A stretch of 64,000 nt of DNA, from the NCBI GenBank assembly GCA_035518715.1, contig DATIXJ010000027.1, positions 1-64,000 on the forward strand. The letters run 5' to 3'. The notes under the pieces are model-generated. The model was not told the origin of the DNA. It saw nothing but the letters and a program-made list of their open reading frames with translations, and did not search any database. The stretch comes from DATIXJ01 sp035518715 (GTDB taxonomy: Bacteria; Bacteroidota; Ignavibacteria; UBA10030; SZUA-254). Positions 7,781 through 16,500 of the stretch are shown piece by piece. Position 1 is the stretch's first letter. Each line of letters opens with the position of its first letter. A program made the position numbers and the translations under genes.

Positions 7781-9270
7781 TGCGGCGGCTGGCAATTTTC
7801 CTCCTGCCGGTTATCGTCCTGATATTTTTTCTTACCGCAAGCGGACATTTCGGATACACTCCGGACGACACGTACATCTATCTGCGGTTTGCAGAAAACC
7901 TCGTCCACGGAAACGGGATTTCGTACAACGCCGGGACGCCGACGTATGGAATGACGAGCCCGCTCTGGTTGTTCATTGTCGCACTCGGCGGGCGGATCGG
8001 CGCTGATCTTCCGCTTGCCGCGAAAGGGATCGACCTTCTGCTGGCGAGCTTGTCGATTATTGTCTTCTATTTCCTGGCTCGAGAGGTCATACGCGAACCG
8101 GGCACTGCCATGATTGCCACCGTCGTCTTTTCGGTCAATGCCTGGCTCATCAGGTGGGCGGGGACGGGCATGGAAACGTCGCTTGCGGTTTGTCTTACTC
8201 TCGGTGCGTTCCTCTACTGCTTCCGGAATGAGTATCTTGTTTCGATGGTTCTGGCAGGGCTTCTCGCACTCGTCCGCCCCGAGGGTTGTGTGATGGGCCC
8301 GGTCATCCTGGTCGATTTCTTTTTCAACAGTGTCGACAAGCGTCGTGCACTCCGAAGAGTCGTGTGGCTCCTTGCGGCATACGGTGTCGTTGTTGTCCCA
8401 TGGCTGATCTATGCCCTGTGCACGTTCGGTACAATTATGCCGAACACGGCCCGGGCGAAAGCCGATCCGAATCCCGTGTTTGCCGATTATCTCAACAGCG
8501 CCTGGAGCCAGATCAAGGTGGTGGGATTCACTGAGGGCGTGCTCGTCGTGGTACTGTTCGGCGCGACGATCGCGCTGGTGCGCATACTCCGCAATCCGGA
8601 ACGGAAGGAAGAGCGAACTTTTTTGCTGCGTTACGGGATTGTGGGGGGATTGTGGGGAATGGTCCTTCCTTGTATATTTCTCAGTTCAGGTGTTCAGATT
8701 GTCTCCCGGTATCTGCTGCCGGTGATCCCCATGGTGACGATCTTTGCGTTCTCGCATCTTTTCCGGTCGGTGTGGAATGAGAGACTCTTCCGCTGGGTGC
8801 CGACGATCGTCATTGCAGTTGCCGTGCTTGCCGCTCTGCAGAATCAGATCGGTTACTGGAAGGCGGTGAAGCCCGGCGTCGATCAGTTTGAGGAGAGCAT
8901 GGAAGGTTCGGTCATTCCGATCGCCCGGTGGCTCGACAAGAATACGATGCCGACTGATACTATCATGGCGTGGGATATCGGTGCACTCGGATACTATTCC
9001 CACCGGCCCATCCTCGACGCATTCGGGCTGGTCACCCCGAAGATGATTCCGATCATCCATGGAGGCGTGACTCCAGAGCGCATCATGAAAGAAGGGCTGT
9101 ATCGAACTGTGTGCCGTGCATCGTATATCGTTTGCCGTTCGCCGGTTCCCGATCAGTGGAAATCGAATCCCGATCTTGTCACGGTGATGATCAGGTCGTT
9201 CGATCAGATGGGCCTCGACGCGGGACAGAGAATGTATTACACGGTTTACAAGGTCACACCACATCCGTAA
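7777..9270 (+). CDS. Polytopic membrane glycosyltransferase, GT-C fold
   Basis: The 497-residue inner-membrane protein has about ten hydrophobic segments. The first extracytoplasmic loop carries DDTYIYLRFAENLVHGNG, the Asp-Asp motif typical of GT-C enzymes that use lipid-linked sugars, followed by TYGMTSPLWLF. The C-terminal ~110 residues form a soluble region beginning around WLDKNTMPTDTIMAWDIG. ArnT/PMT-like and arabinofuranosyltransferase-like families share this layout, so a role in envelope glycan or glycoprotein synthesis is likely, but donor and acceptor are unknown. The ATG at 7777 overlaps the HAD stop and has GAAGGG just upstream. It is followed 12 nt later by a Gfo/Idh/MocA gene. 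Confidence 0.8.
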   Translation: MMRRLAIFLLPVIVLIFFLTASGHFGYTPDDTYIYLRFAENLVHGNGISYNAGTPTYGMTSPLWLFIVALGGRIGADLPLAAKGIDLLLASLSIIVFYFLAREVIREPGTAMIATVVFSVNAWLIRWAGTGMETSLAVCLTLGAFLYCFRNEYLVSMVLAGLLALVRPEGCVMGPVILVDFFFNSVDKRRALRRVVWLLAAYGVVVVPWLIYALCTFGTIMPNTARAKADPNPVFADYLNSAWSQIKVVGFTEGVLVVVLFGATIALVRILRNPERKEERTFLLRYGIVGGLWGMVLPCIFLSSGVQIVSRYLLPVIPMVTIFAFSHLFRSVWNERLFRWVPTIVIAVAVLAALQNQIGYWKAVKPGVDQFEESMEGSVIPIARWLDKNTMPTDTIMAWDIGALGYYSHRPILDAFGLVTPKMIPIIHGGVTPERIMKEGLYRTVCRASYIVCRSPVPDQWKSNPDLVTVMIRSFDQMGLDAGQRMYYTVYKVTPHP

Positions 9271-9282
9271 AGGCGATCAACC

Positions 9283-10269
9283 ATGCTCAACGTCGGCGTT
9301 ATCGGTGTCGGACATCTCGGTTCACTCCATGCGAAGATGTTTGCGGATATTCCTTCCGCAAAACTCGCGGGCGTCTTCGATATTGATTCCGGGCGGAAAC
9401 GGAGTATTGCATCCGAATGTGCAACGACACCCTTCGGCTCGCTGGAAGAATTGTTGGAGAATGTCCATGCCGTCACCATTGCTACTCCCACCGGCTCACA
9501 CTTCGATGTGGCGTCGAAGGCGATCGATCGGGGTCTTCCCGTGTTCATCGAAAAACCGATAACCGCCACAGTCGACCAGGCAGAGGAGCTTGTCCGAAAA
9601 GCATCCGCGAAGGGCGTCACCATCCAGGTCGGTCATATCGAACGGTTCAATCCGGCGATACTCGCCCTCGAGCACTATCATATCAATCCGATGTTTATCG
9701 AATCACATCGGCTGGCACAGTTCAACCCGAGAGGAACGGATGTCGCGGTCGTGCTTGATCTGATGATCCACGACATCGACATTATCCTCAGCTTGGTAAA
9801 TTCGCCCGTTGAGAAGATCGAAGCGAACGGTGTCCCCGTTGTTTCCGAAACGACGGATATCGCCAACGCCCGCCTCCAGTTCACCAATGGGTGTGTTGCC
9901 AATGTCACGGCGAGCCGAATCTCACAGAAGAAAATGCGGAAGATGCGGCTCTTCCAGCGGGATGCCTATATCTCCATCGATTTTTCCGAAGGGCTTGCAG
10001 AAGTTTTCCGGCTCGTTGATGCTGACGAACAGTCATCTACGCCGACCATGATGCTTGGTGAGATTGAGCTGGGTGCCCGGAAGCGAAAAATCATTTACGA
10101 ACAGCCCGCTGTCAAGGAAACAAACGCACTGCGCTACGAGCTCGAGTTGTTCGTTAAGACCGTCAGTTCCGGGGGCAAAGCGATCGTCAGCGGCGAAGAC
10201 GGCCTGCGGGCACTCACCGTTGCACACGAGATCATGGAGAAAATCAATCAGCAAAAGCTTGTCCTCTGA
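9283..10269 (+). CDS. Gfo/Idh/MocA family NAD(P)-dependent dehydrogenase
   Basis: This 328-residue cytoplasmic oxidoreductase has a Rossmann GVIGVGHLGSLHAKMF start (about 4-19), the EKPIT motif near 94-98, GHIERFNPA (about 117) and the catalytic-region VVLDLMIHDIDIIL (about 150-163), followed by the alpha/beta domain. The RGTDVAVVLDLMIHD stretch resembles the UDP-GlcNAc 3-dehydrogenase GnnA group, which helps make 3-amino lipid A precursors. No GnnB-type aminotransferase or lpx gene is nearby, so that assignment is only a suggestion. It sits 12 nt after a membrane glycosyltransferase gene and 4 nt before the CCA-adding enzyme, in one transcript. Confidence 0.87.
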   Translation: MLNVGVIGVGHLGSLHAKMFADIPSAKLAGVFDIDSGRKRSIASECATTPFGSLEELLENVHAVTIATPTGSHFDVASKAIDRGLPVFIEKPITATVDQAEELVRKASAKGVTIQVGHIERFNPAILALEHYHINPMFIESHRLAQFNPRGTDVAVVLDLMIHDIDIILSLVNSPVEKIEANGVPVVSETTDIANARLQFTNGCVANVTASRISQKKMRKMRLFQRDAYISIDFSEGLAEVFRLVDADEQSSTPTMMLGEIELGARKRKIIYEQPAVKETNALRYELELFVKTVSSGGKAIVSGEDGLRALTVAHEIMEKINQQKLVL

Positions 10270-10273
10270 CGCA

Positions 10274-11692
10274 ATGACCGCAAAAGAAAAAATCATCGGC
10301 ATGGAAAATGCTGTGCTCGGGGAGATCGGCGCGATTGCTGATGAACGTGGCGTTGATGCCTACGTCGTCGGAGGTTTTGTCCGAGACACGCTTCTCGGCA
10401 GGCCGGGAAAGGATATCGACATCGTGGTAGTCGGTGACGGCATCGCCTTCGCCCGGGTCGTTGCAGAAAAGATGCGCGCCCAGACCCCCGTCGTATTTGA
10501 AAAATTCGGGACGGCGATGCTCCCGGTAGCTGGGGGGAAAATCGAGTTCGTCACCGCCCGCGAAGAGCGGTACGAGAGAGGCTCACGGAAACCCACGGTG
10601 CAGAAGGCGTCGCTGGAGAGCGATCTTTCGAGGAGAGATTTTACCGTCAATGCGCTTGCCGCATCGGTCAGGAAAGCCGGCTGGGGAAAAATTATCGACC
10701 CCTTCCACGGTCTCGATGATCTGAAGAAGAAGGTTCTTCGCACACCGCTGGAGCCCGAGAAGACCTTTGACGATGATCCTCTCCGGATGATGCGGGCAGT
10801 CCGCTTTGCGTCGCAGCTCCAGTTCTCGGTGGAGAAATCTGCATTCGAAGCCGTGAAGATGATGGCGGAGAGAATGACGATCGTTTCACAGGAACGCATC
10901 ACCGACGAGTTTTTGAAACTTCTCTCGTCGCCTGTTCCGTCGATCGGGTTGAAGCTGTTGTATGAAACCGGACTTGCGAAGCTCGTCTTCCCCGAGCTCG
11001 TCGATATGGTCGGTGTGGAACAGCGGAAAGAATACCACCACAAAGATGTTTTTCTCCACACGCTGAAAGTGGTGGATAATATCTCGCAGGTGACGCACGA
11101 CGTCTGGCTTCGCTTTGCCGCTCTCGTGCACGACATTGCAAAACCGCGGACGAAAGGATTCAAGGAAGGGATAGGTTGGACATTCCACGGGCATGAAGAT
11201 CTCGGCGCACGAATGATGAAACCGATCTTCCGCAGGATGAAGCTCCCGCTCGAAAAGCTCCCATACCTGGAGAAGCTCGTGCGTCTGCACCTGCGCCCCA
11301 TGGCGCTTGTCAGCGAGGAGATTACAGATTCTGCCATCCGGCGGCTGCTCTTCGAGGCAGGCCCTGAAATCGACGATTTGATGGTGCTCTGCAGAGCCGA
11401 TATCACCTCTCAGAACCCCGCGCGTGTTGCCCGGTATCTCAAAAATTACGATATTGTCCTTCGGAAGATGGCTGAAGTGGAGGAGAAGGACCGGCTTCGC
11501 AACTGGCAGCCGCCCGTCAGGGGAAACGAAATCATGGAAGTCTGCGGTATCAGCCCGAGTCCCCTGGTGGGGATTTTGAAATCCAGGATCGAAAATGCAA
11601 TTCTGGACGGAAATATCCCCAATGAGCACGATGCTGCATTGGCCTACCTTCTCTCTATTAAAGACGAGGTTTTGCGGGAATACCATCCTTAA
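10274..11692 (+). CDS. cca: tRNA CCA nucleotidyltransferase with HD domain
   Basis: The 472-residue protein combines a class II nucleotidyltransferase head (VVGGFVRDTLLGRPGKDIDI at about 28-47, then SLESDLSRRDFTVNALA and the DDPLRMMRAVRFASQ helix) with an HD phosphohydrolase-like domain (YHHKDVFLHTLKVVDNI, ALVHDIAKP, FHGHEDLGARM). It adds or repairs the 3' CCA of tRNAs using CTP and ATP; poly(A) polymerase is the close alternative. The tRNA-Pro gene in this window has no encoded CCA, which fits a need for this enzyme. The ATG at 10274 lies just after the preceding stop; the longer frame upstream only overlaps the dehydrogenase gene. Confidence 0.9.
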   Translation: MTAKEKIIGMENAVLGEIGAIADERGVDAYVVGGFVRDTLLGRPGKDIDIVVVGDGIAFARVVAEKMRAQTPVVFEKFGTAMLPVAGGKIEFVTAREERYERGSRKPTVQKASLESDLSRRDFTVNALAASVRKAGWGKIIDPFHGLDDLKKKVLRTPLEPEKTFDDDPLRMMRAVRFASQLQFSVEKSAFEAVKMMAERMTIVSQERITDEFLKLLSSPVPSIGLKLLYETGLAKLVFPELVDMVGVEQRKEYHHKDVFLHTLKVVDNISQVTHDVWLRFAALVHDIAKPRTKGFKEGIGWTFHGHEDLGARMMKPIFRRMKLPLEKLPYLEKLVRLHLRPMALVSEEITDSAIRRLLFEAGPEIDDLMVLCRADITSQNPARVARYLKNYDIVLRKMAEVEEKDRLRNWQPPVRGNEIMEVCGISPSPLVGILKSRIENAILDGNIPNEHDAALAYLLSIKDEVLREYHP

Positions 11693-11798
11693 GAAATCTC
11701 TCTGCTTCTGTAACTTTTCTCCCGGGAGTTCGTTAATAGGATTAGTCTTGCGAGCACATCCATCGCTGATTTTATCATCAAATGAAGGAGTTTTTGAG

Positions 11799-13163
11799 AT
11801 GAAGTTGACGCTTTTTCTCGCAGTCATCTGTTTGTTTTTTGTCACGGCGGTTTTTGCCCAGGCACCGACCGTCCTCACGCTCGTCAAGGCCGTTGAGATC
11901 GCACTGCAGAATAATACGCAGGTTATACAGGCGCAGAACACTGTCGAAGGCAGGCAGAGTGCCGTTACCGCCGCCTACGGAGGCCTGCTGCCGACGTTGG
12001 ATGCCGGCGGATCATATTCGAACAGGCAGAACTGGGCGCCGGTGACCGGAGGCGGAAGCCAGTATATCCCGGGACTTGGAATTCTTCAGCTGCCGAGTAA
12101 CGGCGGCCATTCGTCGTCCGACGCTTACAGCGCAGAACTGGACAGCCGCTGGACCCTCTTCAACGGATTTGGGAATTATGCGGCAATCAATTCGGCAAAA
12201 GCGAATGCCAATGCTTCACAGTTCACTTCCGATCGGACAATCCAAAGCACTGTCCTCGAGATCCATACACTCTTCCTCAATGTCGTTCGGACATTTCAGT
12301 TGATGAAGGTGAATGAAGATAACGTCAAGCGCAGCCAGCGCCAGCTGGAGCAAATCGAGGAATCGAATAAGGTGGGATCCGCGGCATTGGCGGATGTCTA
12401 CCGTCAGCGCGCACAAGTGGGAAGCGATGAGTTCAACCTGATTACTGCCCAGACAAATTATGAGAATGCAAAGATGGATCTGATATTTGCACTCGGGGTG
12501 GATTTCAACAAGGAGTACCAGTTTGATTTTACGGGAATCCCGACGGATATCGATACGACGGAATTTGTTTCGGTTAATGCAAACTACGCAGACTTTGGCG
12601 GACTCATGAGCACGGCACTCGAAAAGCGCCCCGACTACCAGAGCGCAGTTGAAACGCTGAATAGCGCCGATGCGGGTGTTTCCGGAGCGAAGGCGTCGTT
12701 CCTCCCGAGCATCAGCGCGTCGGGTTCGTTCCTCTTCAGTAACGATCAGCTGAGCACGATCACCGATAACAAGAATCTTAACCTGAGTCTGAGTGTTTCC
12801 ATACCAATCTTCAGCGGATTTTCACTCCAGAGTCAGCTTGATCAGGCGGAAGTCACGCGGAAAAATGCGGATGAAGGGCTGAAAGAGGCCGACCGGCAGG
12901 TACGTATCGACATCCGGAAGGCGCTCCTCGGTTTGCAGTCAGCAGAAAAACAGGTCGTTGTTGCGCAGAGCAGTGTTCAATCTGCATTGATGGATCAACA
13001 AATCGCTGAAGAAAAATATCATCTTGGCGCAAGCACATTGCTCGACCTCCTGACCGCAAATGCCAATTATACGACGGCGCTGAGTAATAAAGTGAACGCA
13101 GTGGCCGGATATCTGGTGGCAAAGAAAACGGCAGAATTTGCCATCGGAACGATCTCGAAATAA
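11799..13163 (+). CDS. TolC-family outer membrane efflux protein
   Basis: The 454-residue protein has a signal peptide (KLTLFLAVICLFFVTAVFAQ) and two repeats of a TolC-like helical hairpin/strand unit. The first begins LTLVKAVEIALQNNTQV (about 27-43); the second starts near LMSTALEKRPDYQSAVETL. The long coiled-coil helices are rich in A, Q, N and E. It forms the trimeric outer-membrane channel for the transporter encoded downstream. The ATG has AAGGAG at good spacing; a longer frame reaching back to 11595 overlaps cca and is rejected. It is the first gene of a six-gene export operon. A TAACTTTT stretch lies about 80 nt upstream, but I found no convincing -33 partner. Confidence 0.92.
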   Translation: MKLTLFLAVICLFFVTAVFAQAPTVLTLVKAVEIALQNNTQVIQAQNTVEGRQSAVTAAYGGLLPTLDAGGSYSNRQNWAPVTGGGSQYIPGLGILQLPSNGGHSSSDAYSAELDSRWTLFNGFGNYAAINSAKANANASQFTSDRTIQSTVLEIHTLFLNVVRTFQLMKVNEDNVKRSQRQLEQIEESNKVGSAALADVYRQRAQVGSDEFNLITAQTNYENAKMDLIFALGVDFNKEYQFDFTGIPTDIDTTEFVSVNANYADFGGLMSTALEKRPDYQSAVETLNSADAGVSGAKASFLPSISASGSFLFSNDQLSTITDNKNLNLSLSVSIPIFSGFSLQSQLDQAEVTRKNADEGLKEADRQVRIDIRKALLGLQSAEKQVVVAQSSVQSALMDQQIAEEKYHLGASTLLDLLTANANYTTALSNKVNAVAGYLVAKKTAEFAIGTISK

Positions 13164-13192
13164 CAAGTGTTTTTGCCGAAAGGACTCCAGTT

Positions 13193-14446
13193 ATGGCGAC
13201 AAACAAGAAATCACGGAAGAAGGTCATCATTTTCTCCATCGGAGGAGCTCTTCTTATCGTCCTCGTGGCGCTCATTATCATGGGCAGCAAGAAGGAGCCG
13301 GTCTTCACGATCCAGACGGAAAAAGTGCAGCGGAGGACCATCACTCAGGCGGTGACCGCAACGGGAAAAATCTACCCCGAAGTGCAGGTTGTCATCACGC
13401 CTGAAGTGAGCGGCGAAATTACCGATCTGCCCGTGAAGGAAGGGTACGTCGTGAAGAAGGGCGACCTTCTCATGAAAATCAAACCCGATATCTATGTCGC
13501 AATGCGCGATCAGGCGGCTTCGGGATTAAGCTCCGCCAAGGCGAGTCTTCAGAAAGCCGAATCAGACTACAAGCGCGGAATGGACCTCTCGAGCAAAGGA
13601 CTAATATCCACCGCGGATCTTGAACAGGTGACGACAGCGTATGAGCTGGCAAAGGCCAACTTTGATCAGGCCGATGCGTCCCTGAAACAGGCATCGGAAA
13701 ACCTCCTCAAGACAACCATCACTTCCCCGATGGATGGTACTATCAGCGAACTGGATGTTGAGCGCGGTGAACGGGTTCTCGGCACCAGCCAGTTTCAGGG
13801 GACGACGGTGATGACCGTTGCCGATCTCTCCCGGATGGAAGCACGGGTGGATGTGGGAGAGAATGACATCATCAATTTGGTCGTCGGCGATACAGCCCGC
13901 ATTGCCGTGGACGCCATACCGGATCACAAACTGACCGGACTCGTGTATGAAATCGGGAATTCGGCGAAGACGACCGGTGCGGGTACTCAGGAAGAAGTCA
14001 CCAATTTCCAGGTGAAGATCAGAATTCTGGACAAGAACGTCCCCCTGCGCCCCGGTATGTCGATGACCGCAACAGTCGAAACCCAGACCAAGAAGAATGT
14101 TCTCGCAGTACCGATACAGAGCGTAACAACGCGCATGGGAAATCCGGACAAGCAGGGTGGGGGAAATCAGATGAGTTCGGATGACAATGCGTCCAACGAT
14201 ACGCATATGAAAGCGAAGACCGAGAAAGCGAAGGAAATCGTTTTTGTGGTCGACAATAATGCCGTGAAGAGTGTGGAAGTGAAACGGGGAATTTCGGACG
14301 ATTCGTATTCCGAAATCGTCTCCGGTATCAACGAAAACCAGGAAGTGGTTTCCGGAAGTTATAAAGCGATCAGCCGTGACCTCGAAGAAGGATCGAAAGT
14401 AAAAGTCGACAACGCGAAGCACAAACCAAACGGCACTGGCAGCTAA
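13193..14446 (+). CDS. MacA/HlyD-type periplasmic adaptor (membrane fusion protein)
   Basis: The 417-residue protein has a single N-terminal membrane anchor (VIIFSIGGALLIVLVALIIM at about 10-29), then the adaptor order: a lipoyl half (VSGEITDLPVKEGYVVKKGD), a long alpha-hairpin (AKASLQKAESDYKRGM to ASLKQASENLLKTTI), the second lipoyl half (SPMDGTISELDVERGERV), a beta-barrel and a membrane-proximal domain. A poorly conserved polar insert (about 320-345, rich in N, D, K and M) precedes the last strands. It bridges the inner-membrane ABC transporter and the TolC channel. The gene starts 29 nt after tolC with AAAGGA upstream. Confidence 0.92.
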   Translation: MATNKKSRKKVIIFSIGGALLIVLVALIIMGSKKEPVFTIQTEKVQRRTITQAVTATGKIYPEVQVVITPEVSGEITDLPVKEGYVVKKGDLLMKIKPDIYVAMRDQAASGLSSAKASLQKAESDYKRGMDLSSKGLISTADLEQVTTAYELAKANFDQADASLKQASENLLKTTITSPMDGTISELDVERGERVLGTSQFQGTTVMTVADLSRMEARVDVGENDIINLVVGDTARIAVDAIPDHKLTGLVYEIGNSAKTTGAGTQEEVTNFQVKIRILDKNVPLRPGMSMTATVETQTKKNVLAVPIQSVTTRMGNPDKQGGGNQMSSDDNASNDTHMKAKTEKAKEIVFVVDNNAVKSVEVKRGISDDSYSEIVSGINENQEVVSGSYKAISRDLEEGSKVKVDNAKHKPNGTGS

Positions 14447-14478
14447 TCAACCCGCAGAAGGAGTTCGAGAACAACATT

Positions 14479-15198
14479 ATGGATAATACCTCAGTCGTTA
14501 TTAATCTTCAGCACATCCGGAAAGTCTACGACATGGGCGGTGCGGAAGAGGTTCACGCTCTTGCCGATGTTTCGCTCCAGATCCGGCGGAACGAGTATGT
14601 TGCGATCATGGGGCCTTCCGGTTCCGGTAAATCAACGCTGATGAACATCATCGGATGTCTTGACACACCGACTTCCGGGCTCTACGAATTTAACGGAGTC
14701 AATGTGAGCCAGATGAACGACAATCAGCTGGCAAAAGTCCGAAACAAGGAAATCGGCTTCGTCTTCCAGACATTTAATCTCCTGGCGAGGTCCAATTCTC
14801 TCCACAATGTCGAGCTGCCGCTGATTTATGCAGGCGTCGGTTCTGCCGAACGGAAGCGTCTTGCCCATGAAGCGCTGACGCACGTTGGTCTGGGAGAACG
14901 CGTGAATCACAAACCGAACGAGCTCTCCGGCGGTCAGCGCCAGCGTGTCGCCGTCGCACGGGCGCTCGTGAACAAACCGTCGATTCTCCTTGCCGACGAG
15001 CCGACCGGGAACCTCGATACGAAGACCGGTGAGGAAATTATGGCTCTCTTCGAGGAACTTCATCGACAGGGAAACACGATCGTTCTGGTAACACACGAAG
15101 AATCCATTGCCGAACACGCACACAGAATTATCCGGGTGCGTGACGGGTTGATTGAAAGCGACAAAATCACCGTCAAGAACAAGACCGTTCCTGTGTAG
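14479..15198 (+). CDS. MacB/LolD-type ABC transporter ATP-binding protein
   Basis: This 239-residue cytoplasmic ATPase has Walker A GPSGSGKSTL (about 44-53), a Q-loop in FVFQTFNLL, signature LSGGQRQRVAVARAL, Walker B ILLADEPTGNLD and the H-loop VTHE. In the MacB/LolD/FtsE group these ATPases drive mechanotransmission, not substrate passage through the membrane domain. In E. coli MacB the ATPase is fused to the permease; here it is a separate gene. It sits 32 nt after the adaptor gene and 8 nt before the first permease gene, and it is the only ATPase for three permeases. Confidence 0.94.
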   Translation: MDNTSVVINLQHIRKVYDMGGAEEVHALADVSLQIRRNEYVAIMGPSGSGKSTLMNIIGCLDTPTSGLYEFNGVNVSQMNDNQLAKVRNKEIGFVFQTFNLLARSNSLHNVELPLIYAGVGSAERKRLAHEALTHVGLGERVNHKPNELSGGQRQRVAVARALVNKPSILLADEPTGNLDTKTGEEIMALFEELHRQGNTIVLVTHEESIAEHAHRIIRVRDGLIESDKITVKNKTVPV

Positions 15199-15206
15199 GA
15201 GAAGCG

Positions 15207-16439
15207 ATGCAGATCATCCATACGATTTCCGAGCTGAAGGAAGGCGTTATTATTTCGCTCCAGGCGATCCGGGCGAACAAAATGCGGTCAGTCCTCACAA
15301 CGCTGGGAATTCTTATCGGGATTGTTTCGGTGACGATGATGGCGACAGCCATCGAAGGCGTGAATCGGGCCTTTGAGAAGAGCGCCTCGGCATTCGGCTC
15401 GAAGATTCTCTATGTGCAGAAGTTCTCATGGGTCGGCAACGATGACTGGTGGAAATACCGGAACCGAAAAGATCTCAAAGTGGAGTATGTGGATGCTGTT
15501 GCCCGCCAGGTCACCCTGGCCGATGCCATTGCCCCGACCGTTGACGCCGTGAAAGATGTTCACTTCGAGTCGCACTCCATGTTAAGTGCATGGGTTACCG
15601 GTACGACAAGCTCCTATGAGCAGGCATCAGGCACCACTATTGAGGACGGCCGATTTTTCAGCCAGGAAGAAAGTGACGGCGGACGGCCGGTCTGCGCAAT
15701 CGGCGCCAACGTGGCGGAAACTCTCTTTCCGAGTACGGACCCGATGGGCCAGACAATCAAAGTCGGCGGCTATCCGTACAGGGTGATTGCGGTTTTTGAA
15801 AAACAGGGCGGTCTGTTTGGAACCTTTACATCTGATAACCGGATTTTTATTCCGCTCAACTCCTTTCTCTCGGATTTCGGAACGCATCACGGCGTTTCGA
15901 TCAATGTGCGCGTTGCGAAGGATGCCGATCTTGATGATGCCAAGGAAGAGCTCCGTGGAATTATGAGAAAGATCCGCCATCTCAACCCCGGCCAGGAGGA
16001 TGATTTCAGCATCAACGAACAGGATCTTCTCACGAATGTCTTCGGCCAGATTACCGGCGTCATCGCAGGAGTCGGCTTCTTCATCACGGGCCTCTCGCTC
16101 TTTGTCGGCGGAATCGGAATTATGAATATTATGTATGTTTCCGTGACCGAGCGGACGAGGGAAATCGGTATCCGTAAGGCCATCGGCGCGCGCCGAAGAA
16201 CAATCCTCTTCCAGTTTCTCGCCGAGGCGGCAATGATCTGTCTGCTCGGTGGAATCATTGGTCTGATCATTTCCTATCCGCTGAGTCTCATTGCGAGCCA
16301 GGTGCTTCCCACGGCAATGCCGTTGTCGGTCGTGTTCCTGGCGCTGCTGGTATCCTTGTTTGTCGGCGTTATTTCCGGATTCCTTCCGGCGTATCGGGCT
16401 TCGAAGCTTGATCCCGTGGATGCGCTCCGGTATGAATGA
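15207..16439 (+). CDS. MacB-type ABC permease, paralogue 1
   Basis: The 410-residue inner-membrane protein has the MacB/FtsX layout. One N-terminal helix (MRSVLTTLGILIGIVSVTMM at about 29-48) is followed by a large periplasmic MacB_PCD-like domain, then three C-terminal helices containing the conserved SVTERTREIGIRKAIGARRR segment and a final FLPAYRASKLDPVDALRYE tail. It would form the dimeric core with the ATPase upstream and contact the adaptor. AGGAG precedes the ATG. This is the most divergent of the three permeases in the operon. Confidence 0.92.
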   Translation: MQIIHTISELKEGVIISLQAIRANKMRSVLTTLGILIGIVSVTMMATAIEGVNRAFEKSASAFGSKILYVQKFSWVGNDDWWKYRNRKDLKVEYVDAVARQVTLADAIAPTVDAVKDVHFESHSMLSAWVTGTTSSYEQASGTTIEDGRFFSQEESDGGRPVCAIGANVAETLFPSTDPMGQTIKVGGYPYRVIAVFEKQGGLFGTFTSDNRIFIPLNSFLSDFGTHHGVSINVRVAKDADLDDAKEELRGIMRKIRHLNPGQEDDFSINEQDLLTNVFGQITGVIAGVGFFITGLSLFVGGIGIMNIMYVSVTERTREIGIRKAIGARRRTILFQFLAEAAMICLLGGIIGLIISYPLSLIASQVLPTAMPLSVVFLALLVSLFVGVISGFLPAYRASKLDPVDALRYE

Positions 16440-16500
16440 CACCTATGGGTCTTCCGGCTCGTCGTAGTCGTCAACTCCTTTATCCGGATTCTCTTCTCGT

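Noticed and set aside
10360..11406. 348-codon minus-strand frame opposite cca
   Set aside because: It is Ser/Arg/Thr-rich, with no recognisable motif, and fully overlaps a gene with clear catalytic motifs.
10886..11941. 351-codon minus-strand frame across the cca/tolC boundary
   Set aside because: It covers two supported plus-strand genes and the tolC leader, and has no motif or start signal.
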